A stretch of 27,141 bases of DNA, from positions 1 through 27,141 of the forward strand of contig NZ_JAHRBL010000029.1 in assembly GCF_019693445.1 (NCBI RefSeq), given 5' to 3'. Origin of the DNA: Deinococcus aquaedulcis. GTDB taxonomy: Bacteria; Deinococcota; Deinococci; Deinococcales; Deinococcaceae. The position numbers and the translations under genes are program-made. Below the pieces are notes generated by a model. It did no database searches and had not been told where the DNA came from. It saw only the letters and a list, made by a program, of their open reading frames with translations. Positions 17,424-25,543 of the stretch are shown here, piece by piece. Positions within the stretch are counted from its first letter, which is position 1, and the number at the start of each line of letters is the position of its first letter.

Positions 17424-19601
17424 ATGGCCTCCGGCGAACGCAGCCCGTTCATGAAGTGGTTTCTGGAAACCAACCAACCTGAACCGCAGGGCTTTTACGA
17501 AGAAGAGCAGCAGGTCCAGGCCCAACACCACACCCAGCCGTGGTGGAAGGTGATGTGCCTGACCGGCGTGGACTATTTTTCCACCCTGGGCTACCAGCCG
17601 GGAATTGCCGCACTGGCGGCTGGGGCGCTGTCGCCGCTGGCGACGTTGGTGCTGGTGCTGGTCACCCTGTTTGGCGCGCTGCCCATGTACCGCCGCGTGG
17701 CCGAGGAAAGCCCGCACGGCGACGGCAGCCTGTCCATGCTGGAGCGGCTGCTGAGCTACTGGCCCAGCAAGGTGCTGGTGCTGACCCTGATTGGGTTTGT
17801 GGCCACGGGCTTCGTGATCACCATGACCCTGTCAGCCGCCGATGCCACCGCCCACCTGATTGAAAACCCGCTGCTGGAACACTTGCTTGAAGGGCGGCAG
17901 GTGGGCGTGACCCTGCTGCTGCTGGCGCTGCTGGGGGCGGTGTTTCTCAAGGGCTTCCGCGAAGCGGTGGGCATTGCCGTGGGCATCGTGGTGCTGTACC
18001 TGGGCCTGAGTGTGGTGGTGGCGGGCCACGGCCTGCTGGAAATCGTGCGCCAGCCGGAACTGCTGAGCGGCTGGTGGGGCACGCTGGGGCAGGCCTACGC
18101 TTCGCCGCTGGCGATCCTGGGTGCGGCGCTGCTGGTGTTTCCGGCGCTGGCCCTGGGGCTGTCCGGCTTCGAGACCGGCGTGGTGGTGATGCCGCTGGTC
18201 AAGGGTGACCCCGGCGACACCCCCGCCAAGCCGCTGGGCCGCATTCGCAACGCCAAGAAGCTGCTGACCAGCGCCGCGCTGATCATGTCGGTGATGCTGC
18301 TGGCGTCCTCAGTGGTGACCACGCTGCTGATCCCCCGGCACGAGTTCTGGGCCGCCACCACCGTCACCAAGGCCGTGAGCACCGCCGACCTGCAGCGGGG
18401 CCGCGCCATTGTGAACGTGCCGCTGGACCACCCCACCCGCCCGCGCGAGATCTTCAGCCTGCAGGTGCCGGCCGGGCGCACCGGCACCTTTACCCTGACC
18501 GCCAACACCGTGGGCGGGCCCGTGCCCATGACCGTATCGGTGGCCCCCAACGGCTCCACCACCACCGTGAAGGTGGACACGCCGCCCGGACAGGCCAACG
18601 GGCGCGCGCTGGCCTACCTGGCCCACGAGCGCTTTGGCGAGGGCTTTGGCACCCTGTACGACGTCTCGACCATCCTGATTCTGTGGTTCGCGGGGGCCTC
18701 GGCCATGGCAGGGCTGCTGAACATCGTGCCGCGCTACCTGCCGCGCTACGGCATGGCACCGGACTGGGCGCGCGCCACCCGGCCGCTGGTGCTGCTGTTT
18801 ATCGGCATCAGCGCCCTGGTTACCATTCTGTTCAAGGCCAACGTGGACGCCCAGGCCGGGGCTTACGCCACGGGCGTGCTGGCCCTGATGACCTCGGCGG
18901 CGGTGGCGGTCTTTCTGACCGAACTGCGCCGGGGCCACCGCGCCGCCGCCCTGGCGTTTGCAGTGATCAGCGCCATCTTCATCTACACCAGCGTGGTCAC
19001 AGTCAGCGAGCGCCCCGAGGGCCTGTACATTGCGCTGCTGTTTATCGGCGCCATTCTGGTGGTCAGTGTGGCTTCGCGCATTGGCCGCAGCACCGAACTG
19101 CGCGTGGAACGCGTGGACCTGGACGACACCGCCCGCGCCATGCTGAACGAGGTGGGCGCCCAGGGCCTGCCGGTGCGCTTTATCGCCAACCATCTGGACG
19201 AGGGCGACGATGTGGAGTACCGCGAAAAGGCGCTGGACGTGCGCCTGCACAACCACCTCAGCCCCGGCGAGGCGGCACTGTTCCTGGAGGTGGCGATCCG
19301 GGACGCCAGCGATTTCAGCACCCGCGTGCCCGTGACCGGGGTGCGGGTGGGCAATCACCTGATTCTGCGCGCCACTGGCCCCAGCGTGCCCAATACCCTG
19401 GCCGCCGTGCTGCTGCATGTGCGCGACCTGACCGGCGTGCCGCCCCATGTGTACTTTGAATGGAGCGAAAAGGGCCCGGCCGTCAATGCCCTGCGCTTCC
19501 TGCTGGCGGGCGAAGGCGATATTCCGCCCCTGACCCACGAGATTCTGCGCGTGGCCGAGCGCGAAGCCAGCCGCCGGCCCCAGGTGCATGTGGGCGGGTA
19601 A
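17424..19601 (+). CDS. APC-superfamily permease with extracellular beta insertion and C-terminal cytoplasmic domain
   Basis: 725 residues from ATG 17424. [18 protein letters not shown] (48-64) is the first transmembrane helix with the unwound substrate-binding segment, a form seen in amino-acid permeases and in the Kup/KimA-like branch. About twelve hydrophobic helices lie between 45 and 552. Between the helix ending near 303 and the one starting near 412 is a Thr/Val/Pro-rich stretch of about 90 residues (310-395), predicted beta and extracytoplasmic. The last 170 residues (after [10 protein letters not shown]) are soluble, presumably cytoplasmic and regulatory. Substrate (amino acid or K+) cannot be decided by eye. 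Monocistronic, with its own terminator. Confidence 0.85.
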   Translation: MASGERSPFMKWFLETNQPEPQGFYEEEQQVQAQHHTQPWWKVMCLTGVDYFSTLGYQPGIAALAAGALSPLATLVLVLVTLFGALPMYRRVAEESPHGDGSLSMLERLLSYWPSKVLVLTLIGFVATGFVITMTLSAADATAHLIENPLLEHLLEGRQVGVTLLLLALLGAVFLKGFREAVGIAVGIVVLYLGLSVVVAGHGLLEIVRQPELLSGWWGTLGQAYASPLAILGAALLVFPALALGLSGFETGVVVMPLVKGDPGDTPAKPLGRIRNAKKLLTSAALIMSVMLLASSVVTTLLIPRHEFWAATTVTKAVSTADLQRGRAIVNVPLDHPTRPREIFSLQVPAGRTGTFTLTANTVGGPVPMTVSVAPNGSTTTVKVDTPPGQANGRALAYLAHERFGEGFGTLYDVSTILILWFAGASAMAGLLNIVPRYLPRYGMAPDWARATRPLVLLFIGISALVTILFKANVDAQAGAYATGVLALMTSAAVAVFLTELRRGHRAAALAFAVISAIFIYTSVVTVSERPEGLYIALLFIGAILVVSVASRIGRSTELRVERVDLDDTARAMLNEVGAQGLPVRFIANHLDEGDDVEYREKALDVRLHNHLSPGEAALFLEVAIRDASDFSTRVPVTGVRVGNHLILRATGPSVPNTLAAVLLHVRDLTGVPPHVYFEWSEKGPAVNALRFLLAGEGDIPPLTHEILRVAEREASRRPQVHVGG

Positions 19602-19624
19602 CAGGTCAGCCGAAGTACGACAGG

Positions 19625-19657
19625 AAGAGCGGCCCCCGTGGCGTAGGGGCCGCTCTT
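19625..19657 (+). terminator. Terminator of the APC permease gene
   Basis: Perfect 12-bp stem AAGAGCGGCCCC/GGGGCCGCTCTT with a 9-nt loop, followed by CTTGTTCG. Confidence 0.85.
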
Positions 19658-19796
19658 CTTGTTCGTAAGGCGCACGGCAAACTGCGCCCAGACCGCGTCG
19701 CGCCCTTTCTCTACAACTCTTCCACAGCCCAGGCCCCGGCTGCCGCCGTGTTTCGGCCCGCTGGACGGCCCCCGGCCCTGGCCCGGAGCGCGGGTG

Positions 19797-19802
19797 TAGC
19801 CT
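19797..19802 (+). promoter_or_regulatory. Leaderless -10 box before the MFS gene
   Basis: TAGCCT, then GCCCGGC and GTG 19810; supports the GTG start without a ribosome site. Confidence 0.5.
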
Positions 19803-19809
19803 GCCCGGC

Positions 19810-21033
19810 GTGAGCGCCGCCCCTGCCCCTGTGCCCTTTCGCCCGTCCGGGGCCCAGCTGGGCCTGATTGGGGCGAATTTTCTGATGTGGGGCGGGTTTT
19901 TTGCCGTTATTCCCCTAGTGACCGTGCATTTCAGCGGGCCCGGTGGCCTGGGCTGGTCGGCGGCCAGCGTGGGACTGGTGCTGGGCCTGCGCCAGCTCAC
20001 CCAGCAGGGCCTGACGGTCTTTGGCGGCGCGTGGGCCGACCGCCTGGGGCCCAAGCCGCTGATTCTGTGGGGCTGCGCGCTGCGCACCCTGGGCTTTGCG
20101 GGCATGGGCTTTGCCGACACCCTACCCGCCCTGCTGGCGGCGGCGCTGCTGGCGGGCATTGGCGGCGGGCTGTTTGACGCCCCCAAGAGTGCAGCCATCA
20201 CCCAGGTCACCCGCCCCGAGCACCGCACACGCATGTTCAGCCTGACCAGCCTGTCCGGCAATGCGGGCATGGTCACGGGGCCGCTGCTGGGCACGCTGCT
20301 GCTGGGCCTGGGCTTTCGCACGGCGGCCCTGGTGGCGGCCAGCGTGTACGTCCTCGCTGGGCTGGTGCTGGCCCTCACGCTGCCTCACCTGCGGCCGGCC
20401 GGGCAGCCGGCCAGCGGCCTAGGTGGGCTGCGGGAGGCGGCGCAGGACGTGCCCTTCCGTCGCTTCACGCTGGTGCTGATCGGCTATTTCATCCTGAGCA
20501 CGCAGATCAACGTGGCGGTGACCCTCAAGGCGGTGGCGCTGGCCGGGCCCGGGGCCACGGGGCCGCTGTATGGCCTCTCGGCGGGGTTAGCGGTGCTGCT
20601 GCAATACCCCCTGCTGCGCCTGACCGAGCGCCACCTGCCCACCCGCACGGCGCTGGTGGGGGCCGTGACCCTGGTGGCCCTCAGCCTGGGCCTGATGGGC
20701 GCGGCGAACACTTTCCCGGCCCTGCTGGCCTGCGTGGCGCTCTACAGCCTGGGCACCATGATCGTGTACCCCACCCAGCAGACCCTGACGGCGCGCTTTG
20801 CCCCCGCCGGGCGGGTGGGCAGCTATTTCGGCTTTGCCGCGATTTCGCTGGGAGCGGGCGGCGCGGTGGGCAGTGTGCTGGGCGGCGCGCTGGTAGACGC
20901 TGGCGCGCGGCTGGGCTGGCCCGCCCTGCCGTGGCTGGTGCTGGCGGCCATCGGCGCCCTGAGTGCCCTGGGCCTGCGCTGGGCCCTGCGCGGCCTGGAC
21001 AACGTGCCGGAGCGGAGTGAGGCGGCAAAGTAG
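19810..21033 (+). CDS. MFS transporter, MdtH-like (drug efflux type)
   Basis: 407 residues, GTG start. Twelve hydrophobic helices in two halves. Motif A of the major facilitator superfamily is seen in the loop after helix 2 as GGAWADRLGPKP (72-83). Helix 4 and its loop carry GIGGGLFDAPKSAAI and the following SLTSLSGNAGMVTGPLLG matches motif C (antiporter signature) of the MdtH/SetA-like drug exporters. Substrate unknown; export of small molecules is inferred from motif C. It is transcribed alone, 208 nt after the permease gene. Confidence 0.9.
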   Translation: MSAAPAPVPFRPSGAQLGLIGANFLMWGGFFAVIPLVTVHFSGPGGLGWSAASVGLVLGLRQLTQQGLTVFGGAWADRLGPKPLILWGCALRTLGFAGMGFADTLPALLAAALLAGIGGGLFDAPKSAAITQVTRPEHRTRMFSLTSLSGNAGMVTGPLLGTLLLGLGFRTAALVAASVYVLAGLVLALTLPHLRPAGQPASGLGGLREAAQDVPFRRFTLVLIGYFILSTQINVAVTLKAVALAGPGATGPLYGLSAGLAVLLQYPLLRLTERHLPTRTALVGAVTLVALSLGLMGAANTFPALLACVALYSLGTMIVYPTQQTLTARFAPAGRVGSYFGFAAISLGAGGAVGSVLGGALVDAGARLGWPALPWLVLAAIGALSALGLRWALRGLDNVPERSEAAK

Positions 21034-21434
21034 GGGGCGCTTGTGAAGAAGCCCTGGCCCTGGGCTGAATCCGTCAATGGGCAAGCGCCTGCCAAGTCCG
21101 AGGGGGACAATGGGCAGATGTGTCATAGCGGTCACGACCTGACGGTGAACCCTTCAGGTCATGTGGGGCGAGCGGCGCGAGTGACCGCGACAGACAGCGG
21201 TTGGCGTGGCGTTGAGGGCAGGAAAGCACCCCCCTGGGCGGAACGGAAGATCGCTCTCAGGAGCTGGGCGCCAGACCTCGCCGTGCCGGAAACCCATAAG
21301 AAGCGCGACTGATCGCCCAGGTTTGCAGGTTGACAAGGTTGGGCCCCTCATTCCTCAACCCTGAAGCGCCGCCCTGACCCCCTAACACAAGTCGCCCCCG
21401 CTGATCATGCGGGGGCAACGTGGCGCGGCGCCGC
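21034..21434. other. Intergenic region between MFS and S41 genes (convergent)
   Basis: No credible gene; an 89-codon plus-strand frame (21043-21312) has no family resemblance or ribosome site. It holds a nested inverted repeat. The outer arms are TGTC-ATA-GCGGTCAC (21121-21135) with GTGACCGC-GACA (21181-21192). The inner arms are GACCTGA (21136-21142) with TCAGGTC (21154-21160). A terminator lies at 21394-21416. A TTGACA at about 21331 has no -10 partner. Confidence 0.5.
21394..21416 (-). terminator. Terminator of the S41 peptidase gene
   Basis: GCCCCCGC/GCGGGGGC with loop TGATCAT; on the minus strand followed by GACTTGTGTT. It lies 18 nt after the stop codon. Confidence 0.65.
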
Positions 21435-22796
21435 TTACGGGCGAGAGCGGAAGGGGTCCAGGCTCAGGGTGGGGGCGCTTTGCAGGGCCTGCACGCCCAC
21501 CTGCAGCAGGGCGTCGGTGCCCTGGGTTAGCAGGCGGACCTCGGCTTCACCCTGCACCTTTGCCTGATCCGGCTGGATGCTCTGGGGGTAGGGGGTGCCG
21601 TCGGGCTTGGCGTAATTCAGGATGGTCAGCTGCAGGGCACCCTCGCCCACCGGCCACACGCGCGTGGCGGTGTTGCCCACCCCGGCGGTTTCCTCGCCAA
21701 TCACCGGGCCGCGCCGGGCGTACTGCATCTCGAAGGCAAAGAACTCGCTGCATGAGGCGCTGCCGCTGTCCACCAGCACGGCCACCGGGCCGGTCCACAG
21801 GTTGGGGTTGCGCACGCTGCTCAGTACCCGCCCCGATTCCACGCGCGTACCCCGGCTGACCACGGTGCGCTCGTTGCCGTCGGGGCTGCGCGCCACACGG
21901 GTCAGGCTGGGCACGAAGGCGCTCACGGCGCTGTCGCACTCGCTGAGGCTGCCGCCGCCGTTGCCACGCAGGTCCACGATCAGGCCGCTGGCCCCGCGCG
22001 CCTGGGCCTGCCCCACAAGGTCATGCACCCCCTGGGCCACACCCCCGCCCGACAGGAAGGTGGGAATGCGCAGCACCGCCACCTCGCTGCTGCCGGCCCC
22101 CGGCACGAAGTTCAGGCGCGGCAGGTCGCGGGTGCTGCTCTCGCGGGCGGTCACAGTGACGGTCAGCGGCTGGCCCTGGCGCTCGGCGCCCAGGGTGATG
22201 GTCCGGCCTTCCTCGCGCGCGCGGCGCAGGTCCTCGTAGACGTAGGGCTGGCCGTTCAGGGTCAGCAGCACGTCGCCCCGCTTCAGGCCAGCTTCCTCGG
22301 CGGCGCTGCCGGGCACCACTTCGGTCACCACGCGGTTCTGACCGTCCAGGCGCGCCAGCTTCACGCCAAACTGCAGGCGGTTGCCACCCGTGGCGCTGGC
22401 CACGAACTCCTGGTAGTCCTCGGGGGTCTGGAAAAAGGAGTGGTCGTCGCCCAGGGCCGTCATCTCGGCTTCCAGCACCGGGTAGGCCTTGGCTTCCTCG
22501 CAGGTGCTGGGGCTGGGCGCGCACACGGCGTCCAGTCGCCCCTGGTACTCGCGGGTGAGGGCCGCGCGGTCCACCGGGGACAGGCCACCGTATTCCGTCT
22601 GAATCAGCAGGTTCACTCGGTTGAAAATGGCCTGCGCGGGCGACACCACGCTCTGGGCAGCCGCACCCGGCGACAAGGACATTCCCAGCAGCAGCGCGGC
22701 CAGACCCGGCGCCCGCGCGGCGCGAAGGAACAGGGAAGCAGGCCGGTCCGGGCGGCGCGGCGTCAGGCGGGCAGGGGCAGTCATTGGTCTTCCCAT
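21435..22796 (-). CDS. Secreted S41-family (C-terminal processing-like) peptidase with PDZ domain
   Basis: 453 residues from ATG 22796, which has TGGAG 6 nt upstream. A long basic N-terminus and hydrophobic helix (about 24-40) end at GAAAQ, a signal peptidase I site, so the protein is exported. LGDDHSFFQTPED (115-127) opens the S41 fold; a PDZ domain follows (about 140-215, VVPGSAAEEAGLKRGDVLL). VDLRGNGGGSLSE (274-286) is the oxyanion block, and DSGSASCSEFF holds nucleophile Ser348. In CtpA/Prc the catalytic Lys lies 25 residues after Ser; here that position is Val373 (GEETAGVGNT). The enzyme therefore belongs to the His/Ser type (His119 candidate) or is inactive. Protein substrates are unknown. 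Confidence 0.88.
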   Translation of the reverse strand: MGRPMTAPARLTPRRPDRPASLFLRAARAPGLAALLLGMSLSPGAAAQSVVSPAQAIFNRVNLLIQTEYGGLSPVDRAALTREYQGRLDAVCAPSPSTCEEAKAYPVLEAEMTALGDDHSFFQTPEDYQEFVASATGGNRLQFGVKLARLDGQNRVVTEVVPGSAAEEAGLKRGDVLLTLNGQPYVYEDLRRAREEGRTITLGAERQGQPLTVTVTARESSTRDLPRLNFVPGAGSSEVAVLRIPTFLSGGGVAQGVHDLVGQAQARGASGLIVDLRGNGGGSLSECDSAVSAFVPSLTRVARSPDGNERTVVSRGTRVESGRVLSSVRNPNLWTGPVAVLVDSGSASCSEFFAFEMQYARRGPVIGEETAGVGNTATRVWPVGEGALQLTILNYAKPDGTPYPQSIQPDQAKVQGEAEVRLLTQGTDALLQVGVQALQSAPTLSLDPFRSRP

Positions 22797-22882
22797 TCTG
22801 CTCCAGACAGATGGGAATTTGGTGGGGCACAATTGCAACGTCCGTCACAGGAAGCGCCCACCCACACGCGCTTTTTGGGGGG

Positions 22883-23968
22883 CTAGGCCACGGGTGACCG
22901 CTGGTACAGCTCCACCAGTCGCCGCAGAAACTGCAGGCCCGGTTTCAGGCTGCTGGCCTGCACCCATTCGTCGGTGCGGTGGGCGTTGCCGCCCCGGTAC
23001 ACGCCCACGGCCACAGCGGGCAAGCCGTGGGGCACGGCGGCGTTCGCATCGGTGCTGCTAGAGGCCACACGAATGTCCAGTCGGCCTTCGCGGGCGGCCT
23101 CGCGCACCAGGGGCAACAGGGGATCGCTGCGCAGGTCGCCGCCGGGGCGGTCGCCCACCCGCTCCAGGTGAACGCGCACGCCGGCCTCGCGCGCCGCCGC
23201 GTGCAGGGCCGTCACCGCCCGGCTGTCCAGGTCGGCCAGCACGCCAGCATCCAGCGAGCGCAGGTCCAGCAGCAGTTCGGCCGTGCCCGCAATGGAGTTC
23301 ACACTAGTGCCGCCCCCCGCCACCCCCACATTCAGCGTGGTGCGCGGGCTGAGAGGCAGGTGCAGGGCGTACAGCGCGCTGATCGCCCGGCCCAGCGCGT
23401 GCAGGGCACTGGGCGCCTGATCGCCCCAGGAGTGCCCACCCGGGCCGCTGAACACTGCGCGGTAGCGCCGCACGCCCACTGCCCGGGTCACGGCAATGCC
23501 CAGGTAGCCGTCCACCGCCACAAAAGCGCCCAGCGCCGCGCGGTGCCGGGCCAGCAGGTGCTTGGCGCCGCGCAGGTCGCCCAGGCCTTCCTCGCCCACA
23601 TTGGCCGCCACCCACAGCGGGCGGCGCAGCACCCCCGCGCCCCCGCGCAGGTCGCGCAGCAGGGCGGTGACCACCGCAAGGCTGGCGCTGTTGTCGCCCA
23701 CGCCAGGGCCAATCAGGCGCCCGCCTTCCTCGCGCACGGTCACGTCGGTGCCGCCCTCGAACACCGTGTCCAGGTGCGCGGCCAGCAGCAGGGCGGGGCG
23801 CCCCTCGGTGCCTGGGGGGGTCAGGCGGGTCAGGACATTGCCGGCCTCGTCGCGCTCGGTGGCGTAGCCCAGCTCGTCCCACAGGCCCGCGATCAGGTCC
23901 GCGCGCACACCCTCCTCAAAGGTGGGCGCGGGCGTCTGGGCAATGCGGGTGAGGTACGACAGAGGCAT
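22883..23968 (-). CDS. M20-family metallopeptidase / amidohydrolase
   Basis: 361 residues from ATG 23968. A di-zinc exopeptidase of the M20 group (ArgE/DapE/PepT/CPG2). Motifs: AAHLDTV (His65, Asp67), GPGVGDNSASLA (bridging Asp92), NVGEEGLGD (base Glu126, ligand Glu127), AVDGYLG (Asp153) and NAHRTDEW (His330). GPGGHSWG (175-182) marks the dimerisation domain that reaches across with a substrate-binding His179. Substrate (peptide or N-acyl amino acid) is not decided. It is upstream of the S41 gene on the same strand with an 86-nt gap. ATG 23968 is preferred over the longer frame because a TACAAT box ends 8 nt before it. Confidence 0.92.
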   Translation of the reverse strand: MPLSYLTRIAQTPAPTFEEGVRADLIAGLWDELGYATERDEAGNVLTRLTPPGTEGRPALLLAAHLDTVFEGGTDVTVREEGGRLIGPGVGDNSASLAVVTALLRDLRGGAGVLRRPLWVAANVGEEGLGDLRGAKHLLARHRAALGAFVAVDGYLGIAVTRAVGVRRYRAVFSGPGGHSWGDQAPSALHALGRAISALYALHLPLSPRTTLNVGVAGGGTSVNSIAGTAELLLDLRSLDAGVLADLDSRAVTALHAAAREAGVRVHLERVGDRPGGDLRSDPLLPLVREAAREGRLDIRVASSSTDANAAVPHGLPAVAVGVYRGGNAHRTDEWVQASSLKPGLQFLRRLVELYQRSPVA

Positions 23969-23976
23969 TGCGGGCC

Positions 23977-23982
23977 ATTGTA
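23977..23982 (-). promoter_or_regulatory. Near-leaderless -10 box of the M20 peptidase gene
   Basis: TACAAT (five of six to consensus), eight nt before ATG 23968. Confidence 0.55.
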
Positions 23983-24046
23983 GTGGGCGGTGCGGGACAG
24001 GGGGCACGGAGCGTCCCCCCAGCGTGAGCGCTCGGCACAAGGTCAA

Positions 24047-24092
24047 GGCGTCAAGACGCCAAGAGGTCGAGCACCCGCTGGCCTCGACCTCT
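24047..24092 (-). terminator. Double hairpin terminator after the EF-hand gene
   Basis: On the minus strand a perfect 10-bp stem AGAGGTCGAG/CTCGACCTCT (24062-24071, 24083-24092; 11-nt loop) is followed by a second small stem GGCGTC-TT-GACGCC (24047-24060). T-rich only weakly. Confidence 0.65.
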
Positions 24093-24118
24093 CGACAACT
24101 GGACTTCTTAGCTGGCGT

Positions 24119-24544
24119 TTACCGGCGCAGCATCCGGCTGCCGATCATGCCGGCCAGCCCCACCAGCCCGGCCTTGACCAGCGGGCTGCTGAGCATGCCG
24201 CCGGGCGCAAAGGCCGCTTCCAGGGGGCTCTGGCCGTTCTGGGCGGGGGCCTGGGCGGTGCGGGTGTAGGCGTCAATCAGGTCGTTGTCGTCGTCGTAGC
24301 GCACGTTCTGGACCGGGTTGGCGGGGCTGCGCACAATGGCGTCGCCCATCTGCTGGCGCTCCTGCGGGCTCATCTGCCCGAAGTACTCGCGCATAATCTG
24401 GTCGCGCTCCTGGGGCGAGGCGTTGTCCAGGTAGTCGCGGATGTAGGCGGCGGCTTCCTGGGGGCTTACCTGCCCGTCGGCGTTGGTGTCACGGGGGTCG
24501 AGGCGGGCCATCTGCTCGTGGCGGTCACGTTGCTGAAAGAACAT
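24119..24544 (-). CDS. Small EF-hand protein with C-terminal hydrophobic Gly-rich segment
   Basis: 141 residues; start fixed by AAGGAGG 6 nt before ATG 24544. A canonical EF-hand calcium loop D-T-N-A-D-G-Q-V-S-P-Q-E occupies residues 19-30, followed by the F-helix-like AAAYIRDYL. Two SPQER repeats (43-47, 59-63) continue with helical, charged sequence. Residues 104 to 141 are hydrophobic and Gly-rich (GGMLSSPLVKAGLVGLAGMIG) and end SRMLRR, which could be a membrane-associating or multimerising tail. There is no signal peptide. I recognise no named family beyond the EF-hand; calcium binding is inferred from the loop alone. Confidence 0.8.
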   Translation of the reverse strand: MFFQQRDRHEQMARLDPRDTNADGQVSPQEAAAYIRDYLDNASPQERDQIMREYFGQMSPQERQQMGDAIVRSPANPVQNVRYDDDNDLIDAYTRTAQAPAQNGQSPLEAAFAPGGMLSSPLVKAGLVGLAGMIGSRMLRR

Positions 24545-24802
24545 AAAATCCCTCCTTGCACATGGAAACGGGCCGCAGCGCGCCCAGAAGCCCGGTGCCC
24601 CAGGCCGCCGCCGTCCAGTCAGTGAACGGCCCCACCCTACGAAGCCCGGCCAGCGCGTGCGTGAGGGGGGCCTTCAGTGGGGTTGAGGAAGGGCGGCAGG
24701 GGGGCGGCAGATGGCAGTGAAACTGCCTGGGGTCTGTATGCCAAGGTTGAGAGCTAGGCGATCAGCGACATTAAGGGGCGATAGCCACCAGGAGGATCAA
24801 CC

Positions 24803-25243
24803 ATGTGGCGACATTTTCTTCAGGAACTCGGCCTTCATCTGGCTGACTGCGCCCCAGCATCCCCTGCAGCCATCGAGCACCTCGAACACGCATTCGAGCT
24901 TGTCCTTCCCGAAGATCTCAAGTCGCTCCTGCTGGAGGTCGGCGCCCTGTCCGGTTCATATGGCGAAGGGATGCTCTGGTCTCCACACGAGATGGAAGAA
25001 CAGAATCGTGTCATGCGGCAGAGGCCCCAATTTGGATCACTCTATATGCCGTTTGAAGGCCTGTTCTTTATTGGTGATCTCGGGAATGGCGACCTGATCG
25101 GCTTGCGGGTGCTCCAAGGCGAAGTCGAGGCGAACAACGTCTTTCGGTGGGATCACGAAAGCGATAGTCGATGGAACATCCAGCTGGATCTGAAGGGGTA
25201 TCTCCAGGCCGCCGCGACAGGCAACATCCTGGGCCGCCCATGA
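24803..25243 (+). CDS. SMI1/KNR4 (SUKH) family protein, immunity type
   Basis: 146 residues; AGGAGG lies 7 nt before ATG 24803. The order of motifs is that of SUKH proteins: an N-terminal helix, FELVLPEDLKSLLLEVGAL (family hallmark LP..LK..L...G), a central GEGMLWSPHEM, and LFFIGDLGNGDLIGLRV with VFRWDHESDSRW. SUKH proteins often neutralise toxins delivered by contact-dependent or type VI-like systems. No toxin gene is adjacent, so this is an orphan. The DNA is less GC-rich than its neighbours (34 of the first 60 bases), and a transposase remnant follows directly, which suggests horizontal arrival. Upstream, TTGAGA (24747-24752) with 17 nt spacing leads to a poor -10 box. Confidence 0.85.
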   Translation: MWRHFLQELGLHLADCAPASPAAIEHLEHAFELVLPEDLKSLLLEVGALSGSYGEGMLWSPHEMEEQNRVMRQRPQFGSLYMPFEGLFFIGDLGNGDLIGLRVLQGEVEANNVFRWDHESDSRWNIQLDLKGYLQAAATGNILGRP

Positions 25244-25245
25244 TC

Positions 25246-25389
25246 AACCATGCCACTGACCATCGGCCCGTGGGCCAGATACGGCCGCCCCAGACCGACC
25301 AAGGGCGGCGGCAGAGGTTCGAGACGCAACCACTGCTCATCGCTGATGTCTTCGCGCCGCAGCAGCGAAAGGTACGCCTCGTCATCCCT
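25246..25389 (-). pseudogene. Remnant of an IS5-type transposase N-terminus
   Basis: Translating the minus strand from 25389 gives RDDEAYLSLLRREDISDEQW and then LRLEPLPPPLVGLGRPYLAH, GPMVSGMV. The order DISDEQW..LEPL.PP...GRP..H is that of the N-terminal domain of IS5/IS4-type transposases. A stop codon lies at 25390-25392, and no start codon precedes the conserved part. Resemblance ends at about 25246, right next to the SUKH stop codon. The catalytic DDE part is missing, so it is a dead fragment. Confidence 0.6.
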
Positions 25390-25528
25390 TTACTCCCCTT
25401 AGCCTACAGGCCCTCATGCGGCCCAGGGGCCTATCAAGCCCTGATCGCGGCCCTCTCCACGCTCGACTCCCCACGCTCTCTGCTCCCACTTCCCAGCTTT
25501 TGGGACAATCCCCCGCCCCGCGCTCCGC

Positions 25529-25534
25529 TACAGT
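25529..25534 (+). promoter_or_regulatory. -10 box of the DR2241-like gene
   Basis: TACAGT 9 nt before ATG 25544, which has no Shine-Dalgarno. Predicts a leaderless or nearly leaderless mRNA. Confidence 0.45.
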
Positions 25535-25543
25535 CGGCGCCAT

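Noticed and set aside
21043..21312. 89-codon plus-strand open frame after the MFS gene
   Set aside because: No ribosome site, overlaps the nested inverted repeat, and shows no recognisable family or domain.
25396..25528. Possible further transposase remnants upstream of the DR2241-like gene
   Set aside because: Translation of the frames I examined gave no transposase motif; there is only a short AGGCCC/GGGCCT hairpin around 25409-25431.
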